From positions 9,252,552 to 9,316,551 of the forward strand of contig NC_054391.1 of the NCBI RefSeq assembly GCF_001625195.1: a stretch of DNA of 64,000 bases, read 5' to 3'. The first letter of the stretch is position 1. Every line of letters begins with the position of its first letter. The position numbers and the translations under genes are program-made. Below, piece by piece: positions 12,957 through 23,522 of this stretch. Below the pieces are notes generated by a model. It did no database searches. It had not been told where the DNA came from and worked only from the letters and a program-made list of their open reading frames with translations. The DNA is from Drechmeria coniospora (lineage: Eukaryota > Ascomycota > Sordariomycetes > Hypocreales > Ophiocordycipitaceae).

Positions 12957-14174
12957 CTATTTGCAAGTGCCATGTGAGATGGCCTCTGAACCTGTGTAGC
13001 GAGCCCTCAGATTTTTCATCGTCTGAATTACATCCAGATGTTTAACGCTCTCTTCAGTCCGCGAGATTTTGTCAAACGCAGCCTCGGCCGCTTCCCTTGA
13101 TTCGAACCTATTGGATAGGACCGCCGCCTCTATTGTCTCCGTTTTCTTTGGCACTTCAAACTTCTCAAATGTGCCTTGAATCTTGTCTAAACGAAGGTCT
13201 GTTCCAAATGACCTTTCTAAATGAGGGCGATTTGCAAATTTCTTTGCCCCGTATATTACGTTCTTGAAATGGTCCTGTTTTCGCATTTCGATAATCATGT
13301 CGGTCGCCATCGTAATGGATTGCATCCAAGATTTAAATTTTCCCTTAACTTCGTTGCTGGATCTTTCAAAGGCCGTATTGATCCGCTGTTGGTGATCAGA
13401 TAAAGTGTGAATAAATTCTTGATACTTTGCGGGGCTGTGGTCCCTTTCGATACCGTCGATATGCTGATAGTTTAAGAAATCTTGGAAGGGCTTTGCCTTC
13501 AAGGCTTCAGTTGTAGCAATGGGCTTTCCGTTTTTCAATGGGACGAAAGCTTTGGTGTGGCCTTCTCCCTTTGGCATGCCCTCTTTCCAGTCCGGATTCG
13601 CGGCTCGCCATCCGGTCCATTCCTTACTTCTCCTGTCCATTCCATCCGGAGGAGGGTTGTATGATTTAAACCCCGCTAGATTGGCATGAAGAATCATATC
13701 TCTGATGTCTTTCACCCGATTCTTCGCATTGTCATTCTTGAGTATGTTTTCCTGATTATGCCAGTTCCCAGTTGCTCTACCACTCTCAGTAGATGCGCCT
13801 CCAATATTGACCTTGTCGTAGTTGAGGTTCTTTATCTGCTTACTATCGATCCAGGTCAAAAATTCAGAGAGGTAACACTGTTGTTCATAATTAACTACGG
13901 TGCTTTGAGGATTAGAGAACTGCGTCTTACCCTGCGAGCTTGACCGCCAATACCGGTACGGCTGCCAACACAGCCCGTCGCGAACTTCATATCGCCTTCG
14001 GCAAGTATTTCTTCAGAAATATACATCGAATAATAAAGAGCCCTGTACGAGTGCTTAGATTAATATACCTTGGTCTGCATAATTAACATACCGTTCAGCA
14101 CACCCTCTGGCTCCAAAACCACTCACGGTCACGGCCCATAAGGATGCAGAAAGAAGCACCGACGAGACTTTCAT
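12957..14174 (-). CDS. Secreted protein of unknown family; candidate toxin-like partner of the KT-alpha chitinase
   Basis: Three exons (14092-14174, 13931-14042, 12957-13877) with two clean introns of 49 nt (GTATGT..ACAG) and 53 nt (GTAAGA..ACAG) give 371 residues. Residues 1-20 form a typical signal peptide. The mature part is hydrophilic and rich in Lys, Glu, His and Asn, with only four cysteines (about 25, 52, 66 and 370), which could pair into two disulfides. I recognise no domain. It lies on the same strand as the subgroup C chitinase, with one 2EXR gene between. Nuclear zymocin-like clusters in filamentous fungi pair such a chitinase with a secreted anticodon-nuclease subunit, so a toxin role is worth testing. 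Nothing in the sequence itself proves that activity; it could equally be an effector. Confidence 0.75.
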
Positions 14175-15399
14175 GATTGATGAGATTAGGTGACCTAGGT
14201 TGGAGAGGTAGAGAAAAACAAACAGGACGAGAATCATGGGACAAGAATTGTCATGTTCATATTTGTTTTGTGTACTGGCTTGCCCTTTGATATTTTCCTT
14301 GCTGATATCGTGTACATGCTCTATTCTCTTGGCCAGACATACTTGGTTGCAGAGTGGCACATCAAATTGACGTTGCATGCATTCCTCTATGAGCCGGCCG
14401 GAAATCCCATGAGCCCATTGCGACTTTATTTTCAAGCTTGTATACAAGTACAAAGCAACAGCTCGTAGACGCTTAGGAGCATTCTGAGCGGAGTGAAGTA
14501 AGCGCTTAGGTGCATTCTTTACGAAGTGAAGTAACGCTATATTGTAAGCGTTATTATAGTCCATATATATTTGTGAGGAGTAGTTTGCATCTCTAGAAAC
14601 GGCGGACCCGAGTAACATGTACATGTGTATAAGGTGGCATAGAATACACAATGATTACGGTTCCTATATCCGACTGTGTACAAACTTGCATTCGTATACC
14701 ACAGCACAGTTACCACCACAATTTTCATTGCTGTCTGCTACTATTAATGCAATTGATTACAACTATATTCCAATTGCTGAATGGCCCAATCCAGAACTTT
14801 CCTTTACCGTGCAAATGATCTCGATGACCGTTAATTTTTACATCTTAGATGAATAATGTGCGAAATATCAATTTGTAGAATTGAATTTGGAGAACGCATA
14901 ACTTCGTTGAGCATTGCCAACGGCGGTCAGTTTTACTACCATTCCATAACATAATTTGGATGCGACACCCTATTGTAACTTCAGGGTTCATATTTGAACA
15001 CGCTTTCCGTTGCCCCTATCAGGTCCTTCAATTGACACTGATGAAACATCAGGTAATGCGTAGTAGTGCATTCGGGTGCCCGAGTACTGCAGCATAACTA
15101 TTAATGCTGCGTACTACTATGGCTCGAAAGTACGAATAATTTCACAAGATCCAAACCCCCAAACTATTTACCTTTAGCATATCTATGTAGTATTGTCTTG
15201 AAACCTTTTTTACGAGGTACTGTTTGATGTCACTTGCCAATATGTAATTCGATAAAGTGTATCACACTCGTCTATCTATGTGCAGTTTTGACATTGTGAT
15301 TCAACGGGACAACACGGCTGGTTGCGACACACTATTGCAGCTTCAACATTCATATTTGGATACGCTTTATAGGACAATTCAAATTATTACCCCTAATAT
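14175..15399. other. Intergenic with short repeats, no gene
   Basis: There is no credible coding frame. A roughly 34-bp imperfect tandem duplication ('CGCTTAGG.GCATTCT ... GTGAAGTAA') lies at about 14469-14540. A diverged pair of roughly 51-bp repeats lies at 14957-15008 and 15319-15369. Confidence 0.5.
14957..15369. repeat. Diverged pair of ~51-bp direct repeats (14957-15008, 15319-15369)
   Basis: Both copies share the order GCGACAC..CTATTG.A.CTTCA..TTCATATTTG.A.ACGCTTT. They are about 360 bp apart and lie just downstream of the broken 2EXR copy. Confidence 0.6.
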
Positions 15400-15664
15400 T
15401 CTAATAGAAACCAAGAAGAGTTGTACTTGAAATTTGAAAGTCACCATCTAGATCATTTACACGGAAATGTTCTGGATTCAGCCGATCAGCAATAGAAATA
15501 CGTAGCCCAAATGTACAGGAATCCCAGCTTCGTTGAACAAAAAAAAAAGTATCTCTCGCTACAAAGATCCTTCCAGGTCCCATCATTTTGATATTCAACA
15601 AAGGTTTGAGTAAGTAGAGTAATTTCTTTTTTGATAATTGGAGGTATTCTACTCCAGTATCCAT
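15400..15664 (-). pseudogene. Decayed C-terminal fragment of a 2EXR protein
   Basis: One frame encodes 'RLNPEHFRVNDLDGDF', nearly matching 'RPNPELIRVNDLDGDF' near the C-terminus of the intact 2EXR protein at 10811-11797. Just upstream, in a different frame, is 'LTQTFVEYQNDGTWKDLC', matching 'IAQTFIEYQQDGTWKEIC' in the same order. The two pieces are out of frame with each other and a poly-A/T run lies between them (about 15538-15548), so at least one frameshift separates them. No N-terminal half is present. This is a broken local duplicate. Confidence 0.8.
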
Positions 15665-16406
15665 TTCTTAAGCGTTATACTTCAGGGTTCGATTTTTTCT
15701 TTCGCCCTCATGCCCATGCTTGACGATGGAGTTGCCCACAAAACCCCTTCCGTGTCAGTCAGAGATTCCTCTTGCTCATCACACAGGCATAGTGGATGAT
15801 GCGCTCTGCATCCACTTACATGGCGCGCTGGGCAATGGAGTTGCCTCGTCTCCCTTTGTCCCCCGTGGTGAACTCATGCTCGCCTTCGCCTGGCAGAGTG
15901 CACCTGCGAGAATGCTAGTTGATCTGACGAGCGCAAGTCTAGTGGCAAGCCCTCCCTTCCAACAATTTCACGCACTGCTTATACTTGTGCGTCACTGGTC
16001 TCTGGCTAATATAGTGCTATACGCACATGATGGTAGAAACGAAATGTGCATTTACCGTACTTGGACCATGGTGCGAAGCACTGAATGTGTTAGAGATTGC
16101 CCCATGTATCTCATGTTGTTTAATAAACGCTGGCCGCGCCATCACAGTCGCTCCCAAGCTTGCGAAACACCGATGCCCCAGCTTCGGGAGTCAAGTTATC
16201 GACTCGTACTGCAGCACTGTGGGGGGATGGGTGGTAATTTCGGCACTGCAATTCGCACATTTTGGGAAGCGAGAAGGGCCTGGGACGGGTAGTGTTAGGA
16301 ATCGACGGCCATGATGAAAACGAAGCCCAACGTTGCTTTACGCCATACGTAACTGCTATCGAGACCCTTTCATCCGCCGAGATAGGTCATGGCAGGTAAA
16401 TAAAAA
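15665..16406. other. Intergenic; one open frame of doubtful reality
   Basis: A plus-strand frame (15720-16292, 190 codons) is open, but it has no family resemblance, signal peptide or splice support. A partly overlapping frame at 16027-16314 is equally plausible, so neither is called as a gene. Confidence 0.4.
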
Positions 16407-16676
16407 GGTAGGTCTCGGCCGGCAATAGTTTACACCATGCTCGATTAGCAGTCCCGAAACAGAAAACGGAATAATAACAACCGAATAACGGAGGTAGGTC
16501 TCGGCCGGCAATAGTTTACACCATGCTCGATTAGCAGTCCCGAAACAGAAAACGGAATAATAACAACCGAATAACGGAGGTAGGTCTCGGCCGGCAATAG
16601 TTTACACCATGCTCGATTAGCAGTCCCAAAACAGAAAACGGAATAATAACAAAATAACAACCGAATAACGGAGGTA
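16407..16676. repeat. Tandem repeat, three copies of an 86-94 bp unit
   Basis: The unit begins GGTAGGTCTCGGCCGGCAAT and recurs at 16407, 16493 and 16579. A fourth partial start is at 16673. Copies one and two are 86 bp and nearly identical. Copy three is 94 bp because of an extra AAAATAAC-like octamer. Confidence 0.9.
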
Positions 16677-17802
16677 GGTCTCGACCGACAGTCATCCACA
16701 TCAAACCACCCACAGTGGGGTCTGGATACTACGCTGGATTGTCATAAACGTAATACCTAAACTCTTCGTGCCACACGTGAAGGATAGTCCCATTAATATG
16801 CCCATCACACCCGGAACATACTAGTCATTTGACCTCCAGTCGAAGCGGCTTATCCAAATTTTATCCGGTCCAAGGTTGTTAGTTTAAGGTTGTTCATGTC
16901 TGAGCTTGAATGAGAGAATTTGTTGACAAAATTCCAAGCCTCGAGCGACGGACTTTATTTCATGCATGGACAACACAACCACAAGTTAATTTCCACTCCG
17001 CACAGAATCTTGTGATGGTCTAGAACACAGAACGAACGGGGTGTTGTACAGTAATGCTGGGTGGTAGATTTTCTCAACGACACCTATTGCCATGATCGAT
17101 TCAGACGAAACGCAAATGTATTTTCGATAGAACCCTCCGGCTGAAAGCAACAGGGTACTTGCTTTATCAAAAATCAAGGTCGGCTCGTGGAGATGGCGTC
17201 GAGATGGCTCTTTTCGTGAGGAATGAAAACCTGCCAAAGCATAAACCGTCTCCCTGTCCGGTGAGCCGAAAGGTCGGAGGTTTCCGAGACACCTACTTGG
17301 CAGGTTGCGACAAAAGTTCCTGGAGCACAGGAGGGCTCCAGATGGCAACGACAACATTTCAGCCTGCTGGTCGCTAGAATCACTCTGTCATTTGGCACTC
17401 GACTCTGTAACATGTCCGCTTGGTAGAAGCATATCGCGTTTCGACCAGCACGGGCACCAACGTTCACGAATTCGGCAAGAAGACTTTGTACTATACTATG
17501 GGATCACGATAAAATTTGGCTCGTGAATACTGTGTTTCGATCAGCGTTGTCACTTTTGGGGTTCCCGAACGCTTGCGAGTTACAGTACAATCCGGTGCAC
17601 CGGCACAGTAGAGCCACATGACAGGGGCATGGCATTTTGGGGACCAGACCGACCAAGCCGGACCCCCGACAATGAGCTGATTATCATTCAAGTTAAAGCC
17701 AACACTGTTGAGGGAGAGTATCAAGAACAGGCCTAGATCTTTTGGTTCTGATTGCGGCGTTTTTGAAGAGTAACCACACGTTTGTCGTCTCGACCACAGT
17801 CA
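16677..17802. other. Intergenic, no gene recognised
   Basis: The open frames here are short, overlap on both strands and show no domain. The right end is the promoter region of the HsbA-like gene. Confidence 0.45.
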
Positions 17803-17810
17803 TATATATA
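17803..17810 (+). promoter_or_regulatory. TATA box of the HsbA-like gene
   Basis: TATATATA lies about 118 bp before the ATG at 17928, followed by a CA/CT-rich leader typical of strongly expressed fungal genes. Confidence 0.55.
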
Positions 17811-17927
17811 GCCCTCCACTATCCAAGACTTTGGAACGATACTATCCAACACAACAACTTCATCCTTCGTACTCGACAGCAACTATCCCAGCTTCAAGAC
17901 GCCAACTTCTAGACCTCATCTCACAAA

Positions 17928-18485
17928 ATGCAGTTTCCAATCGTCGCTCTCCTCTTTACCATCACCTCTGCTGGCGTTGTTGATTTTCCCCTTGTTCACA
18001 ATTTATTCGTCAAAGTCCAGTCCAACGTCAAACTCCTCACTACGGAAACCGAGAGGTTGAGTCCCGTGAACAACAATCTCGCCGCTTGCTCCCGTTTGGT
18101 TGCCAGCTCCATGTCAATCGCCGGCGAAGTGCTCAGGGACTCGGCCGTTCTCACCGACACCGACTCCACGACACTTCTGGGGCTTTGGAAGGGTATCGGG
18201 CACGAATTGATCTCCCTCTCGGGGGCTCTGAGAAGCAATAAACTAGCTATCCAAATGGCGGGTACTTGCAACAGCCTCAAGCTTTCCCTCTTGGAGATTG
18301 ACGACGCCCATGATCAGCTGGCCAACACTGTCATCACCAAGTTGCCCAAAAGTTTTCAGCAGGCCGCTCAAGAACAACATGATAAGATTGCCCATGTTCT
18401 GGTCAAATGCATAATGCAGGTCAAGAGACGCCAATGCGTGGATGGGCGAGGTTCCGCCAACCCGGCGAGACTGCCGAACAAGTAG
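17928..18485 (+). CDS. HsbA-like secreted cell-wall/surface-binding protein
   Basis: A single exon of 185 codons from an ATG preceded by CAAA. It has a signal peptide (about 1-17) and an all-helical body with the spacing of the hydrophobic surface-binding protein A / cell-wall mannoprotein family: paired amphipathic helices, an 'L...IDDAHDQLANTVITKLP' element near residues 123-141, and a Cys near each end of the domain. HsbA binds hydrophobic surfaces and recruits cutinases or other hydrolases in Aspergillus. Relatives are wall antigens. The family call rests on pattern, so a generic secreted helical protein is the alternative. A TATA box lies upstream. Confidence 0.7.
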   Translation: MQFPIVALLFTITSAGVVDFPLVHNLFVKVQSNVKLLTTETERLSPVNNNLAACSRLVASSMSIAGEVLRDSAVLTDTDSTTLLGLWKGIGHELISLSGALRSNKLAIQMAGTCNSLKLSLLEIDDAHDQLANTVITKLPKSFQQAAQEQHDKIAHVLVKCIMQVKRRQCVDGRGSANPARLPNK

Positions 18486-18596
18486 CAACTGGGTTTTCTG
18501 TGTATTTCGGTTGCGTCCTTGTTGGTTTTATTTCACAACCAATAAACACTTCCTCCCGAGAACCAGGCAGCAACATTCACTTCCTCTTCTCATTTG

Positions 18597-19769
18597 TTAT
18601 AATAAAAAGTCCTCTGCGTACTCCTCGTACTCCACCATGAAATGTTCCATACTAAACTTGTCACACAAGTTCTTGTCCTCTAGAATGCGAGTCCCCGCCT
18701 CGACATAGCCCTTTCTGAATGCTGCAAACAACTGGGGACTCTTCTTGTAGTGAGGAATGAACAGTTGATTATCCCCCGTAACCATGGCCCCTTTAAAGGC
18801 TTGGTACACCATGGCAGTGTCTTGAGCAAGATCTACCGCAGTGCATTGTCCGAAATCCAAAAGGAAAAAGGCCACAGCCCGATTCTGAAAGTCCGGTTGC
18901 TGCTCCCGACTGGGTTTGGCGGAGGATCCCAGAACGAATTCAACATCGTCGGCATCAACGCAGGCTCCCCAATGCATAATCGCGTATGATTGGCCCATGG
19001 CAAGGGCCAGAGTCCGAGTTTCCAAATCAAGGCGCACCATAGCATCGAGGTAGAGGGGAAAGTTTCTTAAGCTGAAAGTGTCCTTGCGGAGCGGACGATC
19101 GTTGCAACCCAGATAGGTACGTGCAAGGCAATGCTTGTTCTCGGGGGCGTGGAGAATGGTGTTTGTCATGTCCAAGTCGACCACGTGATTCTGAAAAGGG
19201 TAGAACTGTTTGACCAGAGCTCGTCGAATGACTTTCGGCAAGGGCAAAATTCGCTCCATGTGAACGAGAGTGGTGCGAGTTTGGTGACCTGCGGGGAACT
19301 TGTGCAGATTCTCGGTCCAAAATGCGTCATCGGACTGTTGAGTGATGCCCGATGGCTTCGGAATATGAATATCACAACCGACAGAGGGGGCATATCGGGA
19401 AAAGGCAGCAGCGACGCTCCTGTGCATTGTGTACTCGTGCACAAGGTTCGAAGGAAGTGCATCGTTGCCTGGCTTCTCCTTCTTCATGACCAGAGACTGG
19501 CCAACCTGTTCGAAAATGGTTCCCTGCAGGCCTTGGCCGATTTCCTGGATGCATTGAAGTTTGGGACGTGTCACGGCACGATGATATTGAGCTGCGAACG
19601 AGGAGGTTGTTGAGATGACGGATCTTGTTGTCAGTGAGCGACGCAGGACAACGTCATCGGGGAATTCATCCAGGTTGGTTGCCTCGATGTACTCAATGGC
19701 GAGATTGGCGTGACGTGGCAGGGACCGCATCGACTCATCCGTGCTGTTTTGACTGTGTCGCGATGTCAT
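18597..19769 (-). CDS. DUF3669 protein (fungal kinase-like fold family)
   Basis: From the first in-frame ATG (19769) the protein has 390 residues. The C-terminal half carries the DUF3669 order: 'SLRNFPLYLDAM', 'AIMHWGACVDADDVEFVL', then 'FFLLDFGQC' followed by a vestigial YKKSPQ-type segment. An upstream 'IGQGLQGTIFEQVG' and 'VMKKEK' resemble a degenerate nucleotide loop and lysine strand. Function is unknown; members are often mislabelled as zinc-finger proteins. The frame stays open upstream to about 19875 and ends at a good acceptor (CTAAC..CCGCAG), so a small 5' exon beyond 19880 is possible. It converges with the HsbA-like gene, with 111 bp between their stops. Confidence 0.78.
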   Translation of the reverse strand: MTSRHSQNSTDESMRSLPRHANLAIEYIEATNLDEFPDDVVLRRSLTTRSVISTTSSFAAQYHRAVTRPKLQCIQEIGQGLQGTIFEQVGQSLVMKKEKPGNDALPSNLVHEYTMHRSVAAAFSRYAPSVGCDIHIPKPSGITQQSDDAFWTENLHKFPAGHQTRTTLVHMERILPLPKVIRRALVKQFYPFQNHVVDLDMTNTILHAPENKHCLARTYLGCNDRPLRKDTFSLRNFPLYLDAMVRLDLETRTLALAMGQSYAIMHWGACVDADDVEFVLGSSAKPSREQQPDFQNRAVAFFLLDFGQCTAVDLAQDTAMVYQAFKGAMVTGDNQLFIPHYKKSPQLFAAFRKGYVEAGTRILEDKNLCDKFSMEHFMVEYEEYAEDFLL

Positions 19770-20109
19770 ATTGAAGGCTTCGGGGGGATCGAGAATGTCG
19801 GTGGGAGAAATGCTGGTGGAAGAACGGACAAGACTCGTGAGAGAATGAAGTAGGTCAGAGAACAATACATAGGCGCCTGCGGAGAGTTAGTGCAGGCCTA
19901 GCGAATCAAGCACAGCGCCAACTAACAATCATGCTTCCACGATGCATCTCCTACCTGCCTGCTGCGCTGCGGAATTGTAGCATGAATTATGACAATAACG
20001 ATGATGATTATCGTCAAGGCATTGCTCCAATATTTTATGTAAAAATATATATTGATTCATTTTCCAGTTCTACTTTCTCTTTGCCTGCGTCAAGTAGGAA
20101 GATGACCAG

Positions 20110-20640
20110 CTGGGTTTGATTCATCCAGGATCGTCGAGACCGCTCTGGCTAGCCGCGGGGCCATGTTCGACTACCCAGGCCGAGTTGACTGCTCGTGCCA
20201 TTGCGGATTGCAGAGCTGCCCTGGCTGCCGGTGCTGCTTGGATGCCGTGTATACCGGGACCATTGAATTTGCTGCGAATGTTGTGACTGCTGAAACTTCT
20301 CGGACTGCCGTGACCGCGGGTGTGACTACCAGGCTTCCAATACCTGCCCAAGGCGCCATGGCTGCTCGCGCCGCTGTGACTGCTAGGGCAGCTGCAAGGA
20401 CGGGGCTGTTATGATCGCCTGGGCCGGTGGGGCTGCCGTAACTGATGGTGTTGTTCTGCTTCTCTGGGCCGTCGTGGTTGCTAGAGTGAATTGATGCCTT
20501 GGCCGCTGGGACAGCTCGGGGGCGCCGTGACTACTAGGCCACTGTAACTACCTTGGTAGAAAGAATCACAGTCCAGGACGCTGGACATGCTGGGAGCGCT
20601 GTGTCTGCCGGGACTATTGTTCCTACCCGAGTCGCTGCGA
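20110..20640. repeat. Degenerate low-complexity repeat rich in CTGCTAGG / GTGACTGCT words
   Basis: Variants of GCCGTGACTGCT, GCTGCCGGTGCTG and GACTGCTAGG recur every 10-30 bp with many substitutions. All frames are short or low complexity. A sister stretch lies at 25490-25865. Confidence 0.55.
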
Positions 20641-20844
20641 CCGCTAGGCATTCAGGCCAGCACCATTTTCAAAGGACAGCGTACACGCACATTGCCAGAC
20701 GAACCGTCCCACGAGCCCAAGAGAACATCGACAAGGGCGGCTTGGCCGTGCGTTGCGGCTGCGGCTGCGGCAAGACAGCCATGGATGAACGAGCGTCATT
20801 CGCCTGGCTCTGGGGCGGCATGGCAAGCCGTAGGCGTTGAAGCA

Positions 20845-20995
20845 TCGCACGGTACCCGATGCTAGCGGCGAGCATCGTTGACGAGTTGGGCTGATCGTCC
20901 TCGGCAGGCACTGGGTCAGCGCCAGCACCTAGAGGCATGCTGGCGGCAGTGAGATTCTCGCACCGGCCGGCAACGTGAAGAGGTGTTCCTAGCAA
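20845..20995 (-). pseudogene. Ankyrin-repeat fragment
   Basis: The minus frame reads 'GTPLHVAGRCENLTAASM', then 'LGAGADP', then 'STMLAASIGYRAMLQRL'. This is one ankyrin repeat (GTPLHxAxxx..ALLxxGADP) followed by the start of the next. No ATG precedes it in frame and the sequence downstream turns into low-complexity peptide, so it looks like debris of an ankyrin gene. Confidence 0.55.
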
Positions 20996-21514
20996 CGGTC
21001 ATGGTGCTTCATCCCCGCCCTGCTGGACCGGGCAAGCAGCTGTGGCGGACGGCGGGTGGTGTTGTCACGGATGCAGGTGTGCAAGACGTTGTTGGGAGAG
21101 CCAAGGGCCTTGCATCTTCCGCCGCACAGTCAGACGCTGCTCCATGGACATGAGTTGTCGGTGGTCCACTGGAGGTGAGGTGACGGTGCCTTTGGTGATG
21201 ACGTGGTGTTGAATGAGGCGGCCAATATACTGCAGTGAGCCATGTGCGATGCGTCGATGTTGAATTGTACTCTTGGCGTCATGGAGCAAAACCTGGTCGT
21301 GGGTGTGAATGCATACATGCGTTCATCATGCCCTGCACGGAAAATTAGCACCGTTTTCCCGTTTTCCTTTATACATGCATATAGGTACTTTGCCCGCTTA
21401 TTACATTAAACTACTGTAATCAGTCAAACGACAATACCGATGATATTCTATTATGCGTATAAGAGGCTGAGCCTGCAACACACACTCTGGGCGTGCCATG
21501 TACCTTTAGGAGGT

Positions 21515-22320
21515 GAGAGAGTGAACAGAGTACTCCGTACGGAGTACATACATCACATATACGGAAGACCCTGGAAGTACTCCGTACGGCGTATTGCGTA
21601 TGCCGCTGTCAAGTAGTACAAATACACAGTACGAGATGGATGGTCTCCCCAATGCTGACCACTGTACGTACGGAGTTGCTACAGTACATGTACATCTTTT
21701 CCCTTTTCCACACAGTACGGAGTATTATTATTTAAGAAGTAAAGGTACATGAACATGCATGTACTGTAGTACAGTGCTGTACTGTGCTACTTGTCCTTGT
21801 TTAATTGCATGTTCCTGTAACAGTGTCCTGGACTACCTATAACAACAACGTACAGTGCATGCCCATGAACTGCACAGTACGTAGTCCGGGGTACGTGCAT
21901 GAACCTGCTTCAGGCTGGTGCAGAGTTATACAGTGCCACCACCAAGCACGGAGTACGGAAACCCAACTAATCCGCCGTACTATTATTACTTTCCGTGCAT
22001 TTATACTCGTACATGCAAGTGTAGATCCCGACATTTACTCCGTACTTGTGCAGTTGTTGTGCAGTCGTTCATGTAAATAGCAAGGATACCTACAGCGAGT
22101 ACGGAGTATGCATGCATGGTGTGCGCATACTGTACAGGTATACTCCGTACCCTCTGGCACTCCGCACAGTACTGCTCAATGCAACCTGGAGCCTGGGAAC
22201 AGTGGGAAGTACTGTACAGTGGTACTGTACAGCACAGTACGGAGTACGAGTACCTAGTGGGCACTTGTAGCCGGACGCAAGTACTGTCTGGTACATCTGA
22301 GTCTGGAGTACTCCGAAATA
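21515..22320. repeat. Island of TACGGAGTA/TACTCCGTA palindromic words
   Basis: Words such as TACTCCGTAC, GTACGGAGTA and GTACTGTAC recur many times on both strands with little else between them. No coding frame is credible. Confidence 0.75.
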
Positions 22321-22792
22321 CAGCACCAACACCCTATCTAAAACTAGTATTGCTCCGTAACATCCAAGTATGAATACTTGAAATCTACTGCACATGTACC
22401 ACTAGCTGCTGCGTGACACTTCATCCAGCACATGCACTTACACCCAACAACGAACTGCATGTACTTGCCATTCTCACAGAGTAGATAACTTGGATAAGTG
22501 CATAGTACGTTGTTCCAAGGTAAGGTGCCCTTTAGCGGGGTGGTGATAGCTTCGCAACCCTGTGTCGCCACCGTGTCCGCTTCCCGCCCATGCATGCAGC
22601 CATCTTGGCCACCTAGCAGCCAGCAGCAACAGAACAAGGAAGATCACCAGCGCCAACATAGTTGCATCTCTGTGTGCCGTCCATCGAAGCGGATCCATTC
22701 CTTCTCTTGCGACATGCTTATTCAATGCTCAGCACTTGATTGAACAGACAGATGACACGTACATGTGCCGAGTACAACAGTATGACTGGGAG

Positions 22793-22962
22793 CAGCATCT
22801 AGGTCGAAAGGATTTGTCTCCAAGAATGCTTGCACCACTCCGTCTTCTGCAGCATCTAGGTCGAAAGGATTTGTCCTCAAGAATGCTTGCACCACTCCGT
22901 CTTCTGCAGCATCTAGGTCGAAAGGATTTATCCCCGAGAATGCTTGCACCACTCCGTCTTCT
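22793..22962 (-). repeat. Three 57-bp tandem repeats, in frame (19 residues each)
   Basis: Copies start at 22793, 22850 and 22907 and differ at only a few positions. In the minus frame each copy encodes a 19-residue unit reading EDGVVQAFL-TNPFDLDAA. The frame stays open to about 23219. 57 is a multiple of three and most differences are small, but no start, signal peptide or conserved partner domain is visible, so coding status is unresolved. Confidence 0.7.
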
Positions 22963-23399
22963 ACACAGAAAGTCGTATCATGAATAATCATGCAAGTCCG
23001 GGAGTAATCAAGTACTGACGCGGTGGCAACCAACAGCAGTTGGCCGGATCTTGGACAAGTTCTCCGTGCTGCTACGTCATCCGCAGCTCCTATAGGAAAT
23101 GCATCCGCCGCAACGCGACTCCGACGTAGCGTCCCGAAGTGCCATTCACGCCTTCGGAAATGGCACGGCATGTAATCCCCAGTGGTGAAGCACCGAGTAC
23201 TCGGCCATCTCTCATACAACGGTGACGAACCGCGGAACGGTGAGCACGTTAATGTTGGTGCTGGGTTGCATGAAGACGATCCTTCCGCTCGCTCGGAACG
23301 TCACGCGGCGCTTTCAGAGCAAGTTGGGCTCGCCGAACGAATGGACGCACGCCAAGGGGCACCAAAAGCTCACGGCGGCCATCTTCGAGCCGCGAGCTG

Positions 23400-23407
23400 T
23401 ATATATA
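23400..23407 (+). promoter_or_regulatory. TATA box of the LysM gene
   Basis: TATATATA lies 123 bp before the ATG at 23523, in an otherwise GC-rich promoter. Confidence 0.55.
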
Positions 23408-23522
23408 GCGGCCATGGGGCGCTGCCTGTTTTGCCCATGCCACCGACCAGAGATCTTGGACTTAACCGCCTGTTCCGCCACCACACCGACAACTGCTCTC
23501 ATCGACAACTGTTCTCTGCACG

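Noticed and set aside
13095..13110. GGTTCGAATC on the minus strand, like a tRNA B box
   Set aside because: It lies inside exon 3 of the secreted-protein gene, and no A box or cloverleaf can be formed around it.
15720..16292. Open frame of 190 codons
   Set aside because: No domain, signal peptide, codon-usage support or splice evidence; a competing overlapping frame exists.
16407..16676. Tandem repeats considered as a CRISPR array
   Set aside because: The units are head to tail with no unique spacers, and the genome is eukaryotic.
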